This document shows, one piece after another, positions 18,146 through 26,170 of a stretch of 64,000 nucleotides of DNA (the first letter of the stretch is position 1; the number at the start of each line of letters is the position of its first letter). The position numbers and the translations under genes are program-made. This stretch comes from Asanoa iriomotensis. GTDB lineage: Bacteria; Actinomycetota; Actinomycetes; Mycobacteriales; Micromonosporaceae. The notes beneath the pieces are model-generated. The model was not told where the DNA came from. It made no database searches and saw nothing but the letters and a program-made list of their open reading frames with translations. Location: NCBI RefSeq assembly GCF_016862515.1, contig NZ_BONC01000027.1:1-64000 (forward strand), given 5' to 3'.

Positions 18146-18421
18146 TCAGTGCAGGCCGGCGTTGGTCGGCCCGTGGTTGCCGCCCTGCGACGGCCCGGTG
18201 TTGCGAGGACGGCCGTTGGCGCCGCCGTCGTCGAGGTCGTCGAGCACGCCTTCACCCTCGAGCAGGGCACGGACCTCAGATTCGCGGAATCGCCGGTGCC
18301 CACCTGGTGTCCGGATGCTCCCGATCCGGCCCGCCGCGGCCCATCGCGTCACGGTCTTGGGGTCGACCCGGAAGAGCGCAGCCACCTCGCCCGGCGTCAG
18401 CAGACGATCTCCAGTGTCCAC
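18146..18421 (-). CDS. bldC: BldC-like small DNA-binding regulator (MerR-type helix-turn-helix)
   Basis: Protein of 91 residues. The N-terminal 60 residues (LLTPGEVAALFRVDPKTVTRWAAAGRIGSIRTPGGHRRFRESEVRALL) closely match BldC, the developmental regulator of Streptomyces, with winged-helix DNA recognition by the KTVTRWA and GGHRR segments. A 30-residue acidic and Gly/Asn-rich tail (LDDLDDGGANGRPRN) extends beyond the usual BldC length of about 70. It may be a paralogue rather than BldC itself. GTG 18421 is the start. The upstream inverted repeat 18442-18495 is a candidate operator or attenuator. Confidence 0.85.
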   Translation of the reverse strand: MDTGDRLLTPGEVAALFRVDPKTVTRWAAAGRIGSIRTPGGHRRFRESEVRALLEGEGVLDDLDDGGANGRPRNTGPSQGGNHGPTNAGLH

Positions 18422-18441
18422 GGTCCCCTCCTCGCGTCAGC

Positions 18442-18495
18442 GAAAGCCTCTCGAACTGGTCAGATGTGCGCCCCGGCAGTGCGCGAGAGGCTTTC
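18442..18495. promoter_or_regulatory. 12-bp inverted repeat between bldC-like and Lrp genes
   Basis: GAAAGCCTCTCG (18442-18453) and CGAGAGGCTTTC (18484-18495) are perfect inverted copies 30 nt apart, lying 20 bp upstream of the bldC-like start. They could bind a regulator as two half-sites or form a hairpin in the leader. The rest of the 245-bp gap holds a direct repeat GCACTGT at 18531 and 18556 but no gene. Confidence 0.5.
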
Positions 18496-18651
18496 ATAGG
18501 GACGTACGGCCATTAGAGCACCGTGAGAGTGCACTGTCCTGGAATCGGGGAAAACGCACTGTGTGGGAAGATCCCCGGTACTATTGCGAGCCGTACTCTC
18601 CTTTGACCATGTTTCACGCGGACCGGCGAATCGTCCACTCCCGGCCCCGGT

Positions 18652-18657
18652 TAGGGT
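18652..18657 (+). promoter_or_regulatory. -10-like hexamer TAGGGT, 9 nt before the Lrp gene
   Basis: TAGGGT followed by 9 nt and the GTG at 18667 fits the same near-leaderless pattern as other genes here. No -35 was recognised. Confidence 0.38.
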
Positions 18658-18666
18658 CTACAGGCC

Positions 18667-19116
18667 GTGGATGCCATCGACCTCCGGCTCGTGGAGTTGT
18701 TGCGTACCAACGCCCGGCTGTCCTTCGCCGAACTCGCCAGACAGGTCGGCCTGTCCGCACCGGCGGTGCACGAGCGGGTCGGAAAGCTCGAGTCGTCCGG
18801 TGTGATCCGCGGTTACCGTGCCGAGGTCGACCCGGAGGCGGTCGGGCTCGGCGTGACCGCGATGATCGGCGTCGTCGAGGAGTCGACGACCGACGCCGAC
18901 GACCTCCAGGCGGTGCTCAAGGGGCTTCCGGAAATCGAGTCCTGCTACTTCATGGCCGGCGTCGAGTCGTTCCTGCTGACCGTGCGGGTGGGCACGATCG
19001 CCGAGCTGGAACGGCTGATCGTGCGGCTCAACCGGACACCCGGAGTGGCGTCGACGCGCACCGCGATCGCGTTGTCGGCCAAGTGGGAAAACCGCCCCCG
19101 CCCCCTGTCGGCATAA
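18667..19116 (+). CDS. Lrp/AsnC-family transcriptional regulator
   Basis: Protein of 149 residues with an N-terminal helix-turn-helix ([47 protein letters not shown]) and a C-terminal RAM ligand-binding domain (about 75-145, with [23 protein letters not shown]). These regulators sense amino acids. The PLP enzyme gene starts 10 bp after its stop, so control of cysteine breakdown is likely. In mycobacteria and other bacteria Lrp-type regulators often control cysteine desulfhydrases. GTG 18667 is the start. Confidence 0.92.
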   Translation: MDAIDLRLVELLRTNARLSFAELARQVGLSAPAVHERVGKLESSGVIRGYRAEVDPEAVGLGVTAMIGVVEESTTDADDLQAVLKGLPEIESCYFMAGVESFLLTVRVGTIAELERLIVRLNRTPGVASTRTAIALSAKWENRPRPLSA

Positions 19117-19119
19117 TCT
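19114..19119 (+). promoter_or_regulatory. -10-like hexamer TAATCT, 7 nt before the PLP enzyme
   Basis: TAATCT overlaps the stop codon of the Lrp gene and is followed by 7 nt and the ATG at 19127. It may give the enzyme gene its own leaderless transcript. Confidence 0.38.
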
Positions 19120-19126
19120 GCATCCC

Positions 19127-20218
19127 ATGGAACAGCTCGACCGATGCAGCGACACCGAACGGGCGTGGGTGACCGAAGCGGTCGCCGCGGTCGAAGCCGA
19201 CGCGAACCGTTCGGCGGACACCCATCTCCTGCCTTTCCCACTGCCGCGGGAGTGGGGCGTCGACCTTTATCTCAAGGACGAGTCGGTGCACCCGACCGGC
19301 TCGCTCAAGCACCGGCTGGCCCGGTCGCTGTTCCTCTACGGCCTCTGCAACGGCTGGATCGGCCCGCACACGACGGTGGTCGAGGCGTCGTCGGGGTCGA
19401 CGGCGGTCTCCGAGGCCTATTTCGCCCGGATGCTCGGCCTGCCGTTCATCGCGGTGATGCCCGCGTCGACCTCGGCCGAGAAGATCGCGCTGATCGAGTT
19501 CCAGGGGGGCAAGTGCCATCTGGTCGACGACCCGTCCGCGGTCGTCGACACCGCCCGCGCGCTCGCCGGCGACCTCGGTGGGCACTTCATGGACCAGTTC
19601 ACCTACGCGGAGCGGGCCACCGACTGGCGCGGCAACAACAACATCGCCGAGTCGATCTTCCACCAGATGGCCCGCGAGCGGCATCCGGTGCCGGCCTGGG
19701 TGGTGATGGGTGCGGGCACGGGCGGCACCAGCGCGACGATCGGGCGCTATGTCCGCTACCAACGGCACGCCACCAAGGTCTGCGTGGTCGACCCGGAAAA
19801 TTCGTCCTTCTATCCGGCGTACGCGGCCGCCGACTGGTCGGTGTCCACCGGCCTGGGCTCCCGGATCGAGGGGATCGGCCGGCCGCTGGTCGAACCGTCG
19901 TTCCAGCCGCAGGTCGTCGACCGGATGGTCGCGGTGCCGGACGCCGCGTCGCTCGCCGCGATGCGCGCGGCCTCCGCGGTGCTCGGCCGCCGCGTCGGAG
20001 GCTCGACGGGTACGAACCTGTGGGGCGCTTTCGCCTTGATCGCGGAGATGCGCACGGCGGGCGTACGCGGCTCGGTGGTGACCCTGCTCTGTGACGGCGG
20101 GGAACGCTATGCCGACACCTACTACGCCGACGGCTGGGTGGCCGCGGCCGGCCTGGACCTGACGCCGCACCTCGCGGTGGTCGACCGCTTCCTGGCGACC
20201 GGCGACTGGCCGGCTTAG
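19127..20218 (+). CDS. cds1: PLP-dependent cysteine synthase-family enzyme, likely Cds1-type L-cysteine desulfhydrase
   Basis: Fold-type II PLP enzyme of 363 residues. The Schiff-base lysine is Lys61 in [11 protein letters not shown], followed by the Asn/Ser loop [19 protein letters not shown] and the PLP-phosphate loop [16 protein letters not shown]. The overall length and the N-terminal stretch before the core resemble the actinobacterial Cds1 group, which releases H2S, ammonia and pyruvate from cysteine, more than O-acetylserine sulfhydrylases of about 310 residues. The adjacent Lrp regulator supports a catabolic role. The exact substrate is inference. Confidence 0.78.
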   Translation: MEQLDRCSDTERAWVTEAVAAVEADANRSADTHLLPFPLPREWGVDLYLKDESVHPTGSLKHRLARSLFLYGLCNGWIGPHTTVVEASSGSTAVSEAYFARMLGLPFIAVMPASTSAEKIALIEFQGGKCHLVDDPSAVVDTARALAGDLGGHFMDQFTYAERATDWRGNNNIAESIFHQMARERHPVPAWVVMGAGTGGTSATIGRYVRYQRHATKVCVVDPENSSFYPAYAAADWSVSTGLGSRIEGIGRPLVEPSFQPQVVDRMVAVPDAASLAAMRAASAVLGRRVGGSTGTNLWGAFALIAEMRTAGVRGSVVTLLCDGGERYADTYYADGWVAAAGLDLTPHLAVVDRFLATGDWPA

Positions 20219-20841
20219 GGCTGGCCCCGCTTGGCCAGGCCCGGGTAGTCGATCACGTAGCCGGCGTCGTCGACGGTCATGTCGGCGCTGAAGCCGTCGC
20301 TCTCGTAGCGGACCCGGTTGCCGCCCAGCGGCGTGTAGGTGTGCTCGGCCGCGATGATCTCCAGGCTGGGCAGCAGCACCCACGCGGCCAGCACGTTGTA
20401 GGGCCGGTCCGGCGTCGCGTTGAGCAGGCCCAGCCGCCGGATCACCAGCGTGTTGGTCAGCGGCGAACCGCCCAGGTCAACGTCGAGCGCGCGTTCGAGC
20501 CGGGAGGCGTCCTCGATGCCGGGGAAGCCGACCCGGCGCTGGCCGGCGGCGACCAGCGCGGCGTCGAGGTCACCCTGCTCGCCCGTGGTGGCCCGCCAGC
20601 GCCCGGTGGCGCGCTGCATTCTTATCGTCCGCATCCACCCGGCGCCCTCGCAGCTCACGTCGAGCCGCGCGGCTTGCCAGTTGTCGTCGGCGATCAGCTC
20701 GTAGCGGGCCTGGTAGGGGATCGGGTCGACCGCTAGCTGTGTGCCCCGGGCGACCAGCCCGCGCCGGTCGTCGAGTACCACCGTCTCGGCGCCGGGCAGG
20801 TCGGTGCGGGTCCACAGCAGAACCTTCGGCAACGTCGCCAT
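20215..20841 (-). CDS. Putative glycolipid-binding family protein
   Basis: Protein of 208 residues without signal peptide or transmembrane segment. Its sequence pattern ([39 protein letters not shown], then [18 protein letters not shown]) fits the conserved family annotated as putative glycolipid-binding, known from a Pseudomonas structure. The function in actinomycetes is unknown. ATG 20841 is preceded by TAACGT with a 7-nt gap. Its stop overlaps the convergent Cds1-like gene by 4 bp. Confidence 0.65.
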   Translation of the reverse strand: MATLPKVLLWTRTDLPGAETVVLDDRRGLVARGTQLAVDPIPYQARYELIADDNWQAARLDVSCEGAGWMRTIRMQRATGRWRATTGEQGDLDAALVAAGQRRVGFPGIEDASRLERALDVDLGGSPLTNTLVIRRLGLLNATPDRPYNVLAAWVLLPSLEIIAAEHTYTPLGGNRVRYESDGFSADMTVDDAGYVIDYPGLAKRGQP

Positions 20842-20848
20842 GCGATCA

Positions 20849-20854
20849 ACGTTA
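20849..20854 (-). promoter_or_regulatory. -10-like hexamer TAACGT, 7 nt before the glycolipid-binding gene
   Basis: On the minus strand TAACGT, 7 nt and then ATG 20841. It lies in the 28-bp gap after the helicase gene, which suggests separate initiation. Confidence 0.35.
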
Positions 20855-20869
20855 CCGAAGGTCGCGCGT

Positions 20870-22309
20870 TCAGTGGGTCCGGCGCGGTCCGCTGCGTGGG
20901 CCGCGGGGGCTGTGCCGGTGGTCGCGGTGCTCACCGCCGTGCCGGTGCTCCCCGCTGTGCCGGTGGTCCCCGCCGTGGCGGCGGTCGCCGGCCGGGCGGT
21001 GCGGGCGGCGCGGCTCGTCCGGCGGCACCGGGACCCCGCTGGGCTCGCGGGCGCCGGTCAGCTCGGTCAGTGCCGCGTCGCCGGCCCGGACCCGGGTCTC
21101 GGCCGGCTCGACGCCGGCCTTGCCGAGCATCTGGAGCGTGCTGCGCCGCTGCTTGGGCAGCACCAGCGTGGCCACCGAGCCGGACTCGCCGGCCCGGGCC
21201 GTGCGCCCGGCGCGGTGCAGGTAGTCCTTCGCGTCCCGCGGCGGGTCGATGTGGACGACGAGGGACACGCCGTCGACGTGGATGCCGCGGGCGGCCACGT
21301 CGGTGGCCACGAGGACGGTGGTGCGCCCTTCCTTGAACTCGGCGAGCGTGCGGGTGCGCGCCCGCTGCGTCTTGCCACCGTGCAGGCCGCCGGCCCGGAC
21401 GCCGACCGCGGCGAGCTGCTCGACCAGCCGGTCGACGCCCATCTGGGTGCGCGCGAACATCATCGTGCGGCCGTCCCGCGCGGCGATCGACGCGGCGACC
21501 CGGAACTTGTCGTGCGGCGGGATCAGCAGCAGGTGGTGATCCATCGTCGTGACGGTGGCGACGGCCGGCTCGGTCGAGTGCGTGACCGGGTCGGTCATGA
21601 AGCGCTTGACCAGCGAATCGACGTCGTTGTCCAGGGTGGCCGAGAAGAGCAGTCGCTGCGCGCCGGCCGGCGTCTTGGCCAGCAACTCGGTGACCTCGGG
21701 CAGGAAGCCCATGTCGGCCATCTGGTCGGCCTCGTCGAGGACCGTGACCTCGACGTCGTCGAGCACGCAGACGCGGCGCTGGATGAGGTCGCCCAGCCGG
21801 CCCGGCGTGGCGACGATGATCTCCACGCCGCGCTCCAGCGCGTCGATCTGCCGGTCGTAGGGCACGCCGCCGACGGCGGTCTTCAAGAACACGCCGAGCG
21901 CCTTGCCCAGCGGCAGCAGCGCGTCGTTGACCTGCATGGCCAGCTCGCGGGTCGGCACCAGGACCAGCGCCTTCGGGTGCCGCGGCCGGGCGCGCTCGCC
22001 GCGGGCCACCCGGGCCAGCACGGGCAGGCCGAAGGCGAGCGTCTTGCCGGAGCCGGTCTGGCCCCGGCCGAGGACGTCCTTGCCGGCCAGCGCGTCGGGG
22101 ATGGTGGCCTTCTGGATCTCGAACGGGGTGACGATGCCGTCCCGGGCGAGCGCCCGGACGAGCTTGCGGGGGAGCCCGAGCGCGCCGAAGCCGTCGGTCT
22201 CGGTCTCGGCCTCGGGGTCGGTCTCGGCGCCGGTGGGCGCGTCGAAGATGGACGGAAACATGCTGGGGTCAGCGAACGCGGTCAAGTGGGGCCTTTCGTG
22301 GCGGGCCAT
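20870..22309 (-). CDS. DEAD-box ATP-dependent RNA helicase with His/Arg-rich tail
   Basis: Protein of 479 residues with the two RecA-like domains of DEAD-box helicases. Visible are the Q motif (LVRALARDGIVTPFEIQKATIP), Walker A GQTGSGKT with Lys89, PTRELA, the DEAD box at 192-195 in VLDEADQMADMGF, the SAT motif (LLFSATLD), ARGIHVDGVS and HRAGRTARAG. It should remodel RNA, for example in ribosome assembly or mRNA turnover. The last 60 residues are a low-complexity tail of His, Arg, Gly and Asp (repeats like HRHGGEHR), likely an RNA-contacting extension. A second start at the internal Met (MFPSIFD) is possible. There is no link to the neighbours. Confidence 0.93.
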   Translation of the reverse strand: MARHERPHLTAFADPSMFPSIFDAPTGAETDPEAETETDGFGALGLPRKLVRALARDGIVTPFEIQKATIPDALAGKDVLGRGQTGSGKTLAFGLPVLARVARGERARPRHPKALVLVPTRELAMQVNDALLPLGKALGVFLKTAVGGVPYDRQIDALERGVEIIVATPGRLGDLIQRRVCVLDDVEVTVLDEADQMADMGFLPEVTELLAKTPAGAQRLLFSATLDNDVDSLVKRFMTDPVTHSTEPAVATVTTMDHHLLLIPPHDKFRVAASIAARDGRTMMFARTQMGVDRLVEQLAAVGVRAGGLHGGKTQRARTRTLAEFKEGRTTVLVATDVAARGIHVDGVSLVVHIDPPRDAKDYLHRAGRTARAGESGSVATLVLPKQRRSTLQMLGKAGVEPAETRVRAGDAALTELTGAREPSGVPVPPDEPRRPHRPAGDRRHGGDHRHSGEHRHGGEHRDHRHSPRGPRSGPRRTH

Positions 22310-22476
22310 CTCGCGCGTCTTCGATCAGGGTGCACGCTCAGCAAGATCGCCCAAAGGGCGCGGTAACACGCGCCGGTCGATGAACCCGAGAAGTGTACGG
22401 TGCGTGGCCGCCCGATATCGAATCGAGAGCGCTTCAGGGTGTGCGGCGTCACGCCACGGAGTTATCCCGAACAGAG

Positions 22477-24339
22477 TCAGTCCAGGAAGCCGGTGATCGA
22501 GTTGCTGACGAAGAGGACGACCAGCACGCCGATGCCGACGAGCAGCCCCAGGCCGATCGCCAGGAACAGGCCGACCTTGGCGTACGAGCGCTTGACCGGG
22601 ATGTTGTCGGTGTGGCCCTGGGCCAGGATGTGGCCGGTCAGCGAGCCCGAGTGGTCCAGCGTCGCGGCCGGATAGCCGGACGGCACGGGCGGCGGGTCGT
22701 CGTGCTGGCCGTAGAGCCGGCCGGTCCGCTGGCCCTGTGCCCAGCGCGTGTAGTCGGCCGCGGCCGGCGAGGCACCCGGCGCGGTCGGGTTGACCGACTC
22801 CGGCCAACTCGGCAGCGCGGCCGCGGGTGGCCCCCCGGCGGCGGGTGGCAGTCCGATCGCGGGCGGCAGTCCGATGGCGGGCGGCAGCCCGATCGCGGGC
22901 GGGGGCGGGAACGGCGGCACCGGGGACGGACCCGGCGGCGGGCTCGGTGGCGGCACGGGCGGGCCGGGCGGCGCGGGCGGTTGCGGCTCCGGGAGCGGCG
23001 GCACGGGCGAGGGCGGCGGCTGCGGCACGGGCGACGGCGGCACCGGTGGTGGGCCGGGCGGGATCGGGCCCGGTGGCGGTGGCGTCGGCACCGGACCTGG
23101 CGGCGGGCTCGGCGCGGGGAACGGCGAGGGCGCCGGGCCGGGCGTCGGCTCCGGCCCCGGGAAGGGCGGCTGGGGCCGCAGCGGTGGCTCGGGCTCCGGC
23201 TCGGTCGGCGGGGCGGGCCGTCTGGGCGTCGGTCGCCTCGGGCCCGGCTCGTCGGGCTCGGGCCCGGGTTCACCCGGCTCGGGCTCGCCAGGCCTGGGCT
23301 CTTCCGGCTCCGGCTCAGGCGGTGCCGGGGGCTCGTCGGGTCCTGGGCGCCCCGGCTCGGGTTCGGGGTCCGGCTCGTCCGGGCCACCGGCCGCCGGAGG
23401 GCCGCCCGTGTCCTGGCGCGCACCGCGGCCGGCGATCAGGTCGCCGGCGCCGGCCCGGTAGACCCGGGCCGTGCCGCTGCTGACCGAGGGCACGCCGTGC
23501 GCGAGCTCCACGGCCGACGGCTTGCGGGTGCCCGGCACCGTGGCCCGTGCCTTGGCGACCCCGGCGGCGCCGGCCTCGTCGTCGACCGCGCCCGGCAGGG
23601 CCTCGACCGACGCGGGTGTGCTGGCGGACCAGCCGGCCCGCTGCGCGGGGATGCCGGACGCCGCGGGCGGTTCGCCCTCGGTCGCCACCGGCTCGACGCT
23701 CGGCAGCGAGTAGCCCGCCACCGGCGGTGGCGAGGAAGGACCGGCGCTCGGCTCGGGCCGGACGTAGGCGGGCGGCGACTCGGACTTTTCGGCCTTGTGG
23801 AACGGGACGGCAAAACCCGACCAGGCGGACTCCTCGGCGACCGGCACCTTCGGCACCCGTCGCTCCAACGGCGGCACGGGCCCCTTGGCCGGCACGGGCG
23901 TGATCGGGCCCGCGGGCGCCGCCGGCGGGGCCGGCGTCGTGCTCTCACCGGCCCGGTAGGTGCCCGGCACCGCGGGCGTGGCGACGTGCGCGGCATCCGG
24001 CGCCGCGGCGGTGCGGACCGATGCCCGCCCGACGACGGAGGTCGGGGTCGCGCCGGCCGGCGGCACGGGCAGGTGGGAGATCTCGGCGGCCGGCGTCGGC
24101 CGGGTCCAGGCGGGCGTCGAGCCGGGCTCGCCGGGCCAGAGCGCGCCACCACCGGTCGGCGGTGGCGGCGGCTCGTACGCCTCGGGCAGGTCCTCGGCGC
24201 GCGCCTCAGGCAGCGCCGTGCCCACCGGCGGAGGCAACGGCAGCGGCGGTAGCTCGGCGGACAGGCTCCCCCGCGGTGCCGACTCGTCGACCACCGGGTC
24301 GGGTCGTGCGTCGCTGGACCGCTGTGGCTTCTCGTCCAT
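22477..24339 (-). CDS. Long proline-rich protein with a C-terminal membrane anchor
   Basis: Protein of 620 residues of unknown function. The first 300 residues are Pro/Ala/Gly-rich and disordered. The middle (about 310-500) is an extreme proline tract of PxPPPP and PEPEPxEP repeats. Then comes a short stretch (YTRWAQGQRTGRLYGQHDD), and a single transmembrane segment of about 25 residues (VGLFLAIGLGLLVGIGVLVV) lies near the end. The topology is tail-anchored, with the long part in the cytoplasm unless it is exported. ATG 24339 is chosen because GGGAGG lies 5 nt upstream. A longer in-frame start at 24420 lacks such a site. The strong GC bias makes any reading here prone to frame artefacts, but the C-terminal helix and ribosome site support it. 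Confidence 0.68.
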   Translation of the reverse strand: MDEKPQRSSDARPDPVVDESAPRGSLSAELPPLPLPPPVGTALPEARAEDLPEAYEPPPPPTGGGALWPGEPGSTPAWTRPTPAAEISHLPVPPAGATPTSVVGRASVRTAAAPDAAHVATPAVPGTYRAGESTTPAPPAAPAGPITPVPAKGPVPPLERRVPKVPVAEESAWSGFAVPFHKAEKSESPPAYVRPEPSAGPSSPPPVAGYSLPSVEPVATEGEPPAASGIPAQRAGWSASTPASVEALPGAVDDEAGAAGVAKARATVPGTRKPSAVELAHGVPSVSSGTARVYRAGAGDLIAGRGARQDTGGPPAAGGPDEPDPEPEPGRPGPDEPPAPPEPEPEEPRPGEPEPGEPGPEPDEPGPRRPTPRRPAPPTEPEPEPPLRPQPPFPGPEPTPGPAPSPFPAPSPPPGPVPTPPPPGPIPPGPPPVPPSPVPQPPPSPVPPLPEPQPPAPPGPPVPPPSPPPGPSPVPPFPPPPAIGLPPAIGLPPAIGLPPAAGGPPAAALPSWPESVNPTAPGASPAAADYTRWAQGQRTGRLYGQHDDPPPVPSGYPAATLDHSGSLTGHILAQGHTDNIPVKRSYAKVGLFLAIGLGLLVGIGVLVVLFVSNSITGFLD

Positions 24340-24444
24340 CGCTGCCTCCCTGCCCACCGCCGGGCGCACGTGTGCCCGCCCGGCGCGCCGTGCCAATGTC
24401 ACATCGTGGCACAACCACACACCCCGTTATGTCGGGAAGTGGGT

Positions 24445-25953
24445 CTAGCTGCCTGAGGTGCCGGTCGGCGTGGCGGGCGTTTCCTCCTCCGGGGCAGGTG
24501 GAGTGGTCTCCTCGCTGCCCGCGGGCGGCGTGGTCGGCTCTTCCTCGTCGGGCGGGTCCGCCGGGGTCGTCGGGTTCGTGGTCGGCGGGTCCGTCGTCGG
24601 ATCGCTCGTCGGCGGCCCCGTGGTCGGCGGCTCGGTGGTCGGCCCCGTCGTCGGTGGCTTGGTGGTCGGCCCGGTCGTCGGTGGCTTGGTGGTCGGCCCG
24701 CCGGTCGACGGCGGCCTGGTCGTCGGCGGCTGGGTGGTCGGCGGCGTCGGCGCGACCGGGATGCCCGGGAAGATCCTGGTCGCCGCGTAGAACCGCGTGT
24801 ACCAGACCGGCGAGACCTTCACGACGTCGCCGGTGGTCGGCGCGTGCACCATCTTGCCGTTGCCGATGTACATGCCCACGTGGTGGATGGTCGACCAGCT
24901 CGACCCCGAGGCGAAGAAGATCAGGTCGCCGGGGAGCAGAGCGCTCTGCGACACGCTCTGGCCCCGGGTGGCGTAGTACTGGTCGCGCGACACCCGTGGC
25001 AGCGTGTAACCGGCCGACCTGTAGGAAGCCCACATCAGGCCGGAGCAGTCGAACGAGTCCGGACCCTCGTCCGCCCACACGTACGGGTCGCCGAGCTGGG
25101 CCAGCGCGTACCGGACCGCCTTCAAGGCGTTGGGGTTCGCGCGGAGGCCGGCCGCGCTCTCGTTCCTGACGTATTCGGCGCCGGCCCGCTGCTCGATGCG
25201 ATCCTGCTCGCGCTCGTACGCCCTGACGGCGTCGATGTTGTCGGTGCGCAGCTTGCGCAGCGCGTCTTCCTTGGTCTTGCGGGTCTTCTCGAGGTCGGTC
25301 GCCTGCTTGACCAGGCTGTCGTACTTGGTCTGCATCGCGGCGTAGTACGAGGTCGCGTTCTGCTCGGCGACCTTGGCGCGCTCGACGGTGTCGCCGGCGA
25401 TCTCCGGGTGCGGCCCGGCCGACTGGCCGGTGAGCAGCCGGTGCAGCATGTCGAGATCCTGCATGTCGCGGTTGTAGGCGCCCGGCGGCAGCGCGGCGGC
25501 GGCCTTGAGCGCGTCGCCGGCCGCGTTGTCGGCGGCCCGCTGCGCGGCGGTCAGCGCGTCGCGCATCTCACGCAGGTTGGCGTCGGCCAGCAGCAGGTCG
25601 TTTTCGGCCTGGTCGCGCTGCTGCTGCAGCTCGAGCACCTGCTCGCCGATCATCGCGACCTCGGTCGCGCTGGAGTTGATCCGGGCGGCCAGCGGACCGG
25701 TGGTGGCCGGCGACGGGATCTGCGGGAGGCTCGTCGCGGGCGCCTGCCCGGGCAGCGAGACAGGACCGACCGGCGCGGGCCGGGAGCCGTCGTCAGGCGC
25801 GGTCGCCGGGTAGGGCGGGTCGGCGGCGAACGCGGGCGCGCCGAAGCCGGCCGCCGCAGCGGCCGTGGCCACCAGCAATGCGGCCCACGCCACCGGTCTC
25901 AGCACCCGCATGACCTGCGGATGGTCCTGGCGGTTGGGCTGCCGGCTCGACAT
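24445..25953 (-). CDS. Secreted NlpC/P60 peptidoglycan endopeptidase
   Basis: Protein of 502 residues. After a signal peptide (hydrophobic AWAALLVATAAAAAGFGAPAFA, cut near residue 44) comes a long coiled coil (about 90-275), then an NlpC/P60 domain (about 285-400) with catalytic Cys303 in DSFDCSGLMWASY, His358 in TIHHVGMYIG and His370. The last 90 residues are a Thr/Pro repeat tail (PPTTGPTTKPPTTG) and an acidic end. Such enzymes (RipA-like) cleave the peptidoglycan stem peptide during growth and separation of cells, and the coiled coil probably regulates activity. The gene is divergent from mqnE across a 217-bp gap. Confidence 0.93.
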   Translation of the reverse strand: MSSRQPNRQDHPQVMRVLRPVAWAALLVATAAAAAGFGAPAFAADPPYPATAPDDGSRPAPVGPVSLPGQAPATSLPQIPSPATTGPLAARINSSATEVAMIGEQVLELQQQRDQAENDLLLADANLREMRDALTAAQRAADNAAGDALKAAAALPPGAYNRDMQDLDMLHRLLTGQSAGPHPEIAGDTVERAKVAEQNATSYYAAMQTKYDSLVKQATDLEKTRKTKEDALRKLRTDNIDAVRAYEREQDRIEQRAGAEYVRNESAAGLRANPNALKAVRYALAQLGDPYVWADEGPDSFDCSGLMWASYRSAGYTLPRVSRDQYYATRGQSVSQSALLPGDLIFFASGSSWSTIHHVGMYIGNGKMVHAPTTGDVVKVSPVWYTRFYAATRIFPGIPVAPTPPTTQPPTTRPPSTGGPTTKPPTTGPTTKPPTTGPTTEPPTTGPPTSDPTTDPPTTNPTTPADPPDEEEPTTPPAGSEETTPPAPEEETPATPTGTSGS

Positions 25954-26004
25954 GATCCTCCCCGGATGTCGCGTTGTGACGACCGAACACCCGGCGGCAC
26001 ATTA

Positions 26005-26021
26005 CGGACCCGATGGGTCCG
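26005..26021. promoter_or_regulatory. Short hairpin in the gap between the NlpC/P60 gene and mqnE
   Basis: CGGACCC and GGGTCCG are 7-bp inverted arms around a 3-nt loop, about 50 bp upstream of the NlpC/P60 start. It could be an operator or leader hairpin for that gene. A c-di-AMP (ydaO) riboswitch, frequent before actinobacterial cell-wall hydrolases, was looked for and not recognised. Confidence 0.4.
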
Positions 26022-26157
26022 CGGCGCCGTCTGGTGCATCCCGTCACACTCGTTACTACCGCAAAACTGTGGCGACTGTCGATGGCAAGAGCGGTAACGA
26101 GACGCTGAGAACGAATGAACGGCAGTGGCCGAACGGTGATCACCACCCGGCGGCACG

Positions 26158-26163
26158 TACGCT
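26158..26163 (+). promoter_or_regulatory. -10-like hexamer TACGCT, 7 nt before mqnE
   Basis: TACGCT is followed by 7 nt and ATG 26171. It fits a leaderless transcript for mqnE. Confidence 0.4.
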
Positions 26164-26170
26164 CGCCTGC

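Noticed and set aside
22393-24252. Plus-strand Arg/Gly-rich frame opposite the proline-rich protein
   Set aside because: It has no ribosome site or domain and looks like the mirror of the proline tract. The minus-strand reading has a good start site and a membrane helix.
25954-26170. Possible c-di-AMP (ydaO) riboswitch before the NlpC/P60 gene
   Set aside because: The conserved sequence blocks of that class were not found; only a 7-bp hairpin is present.
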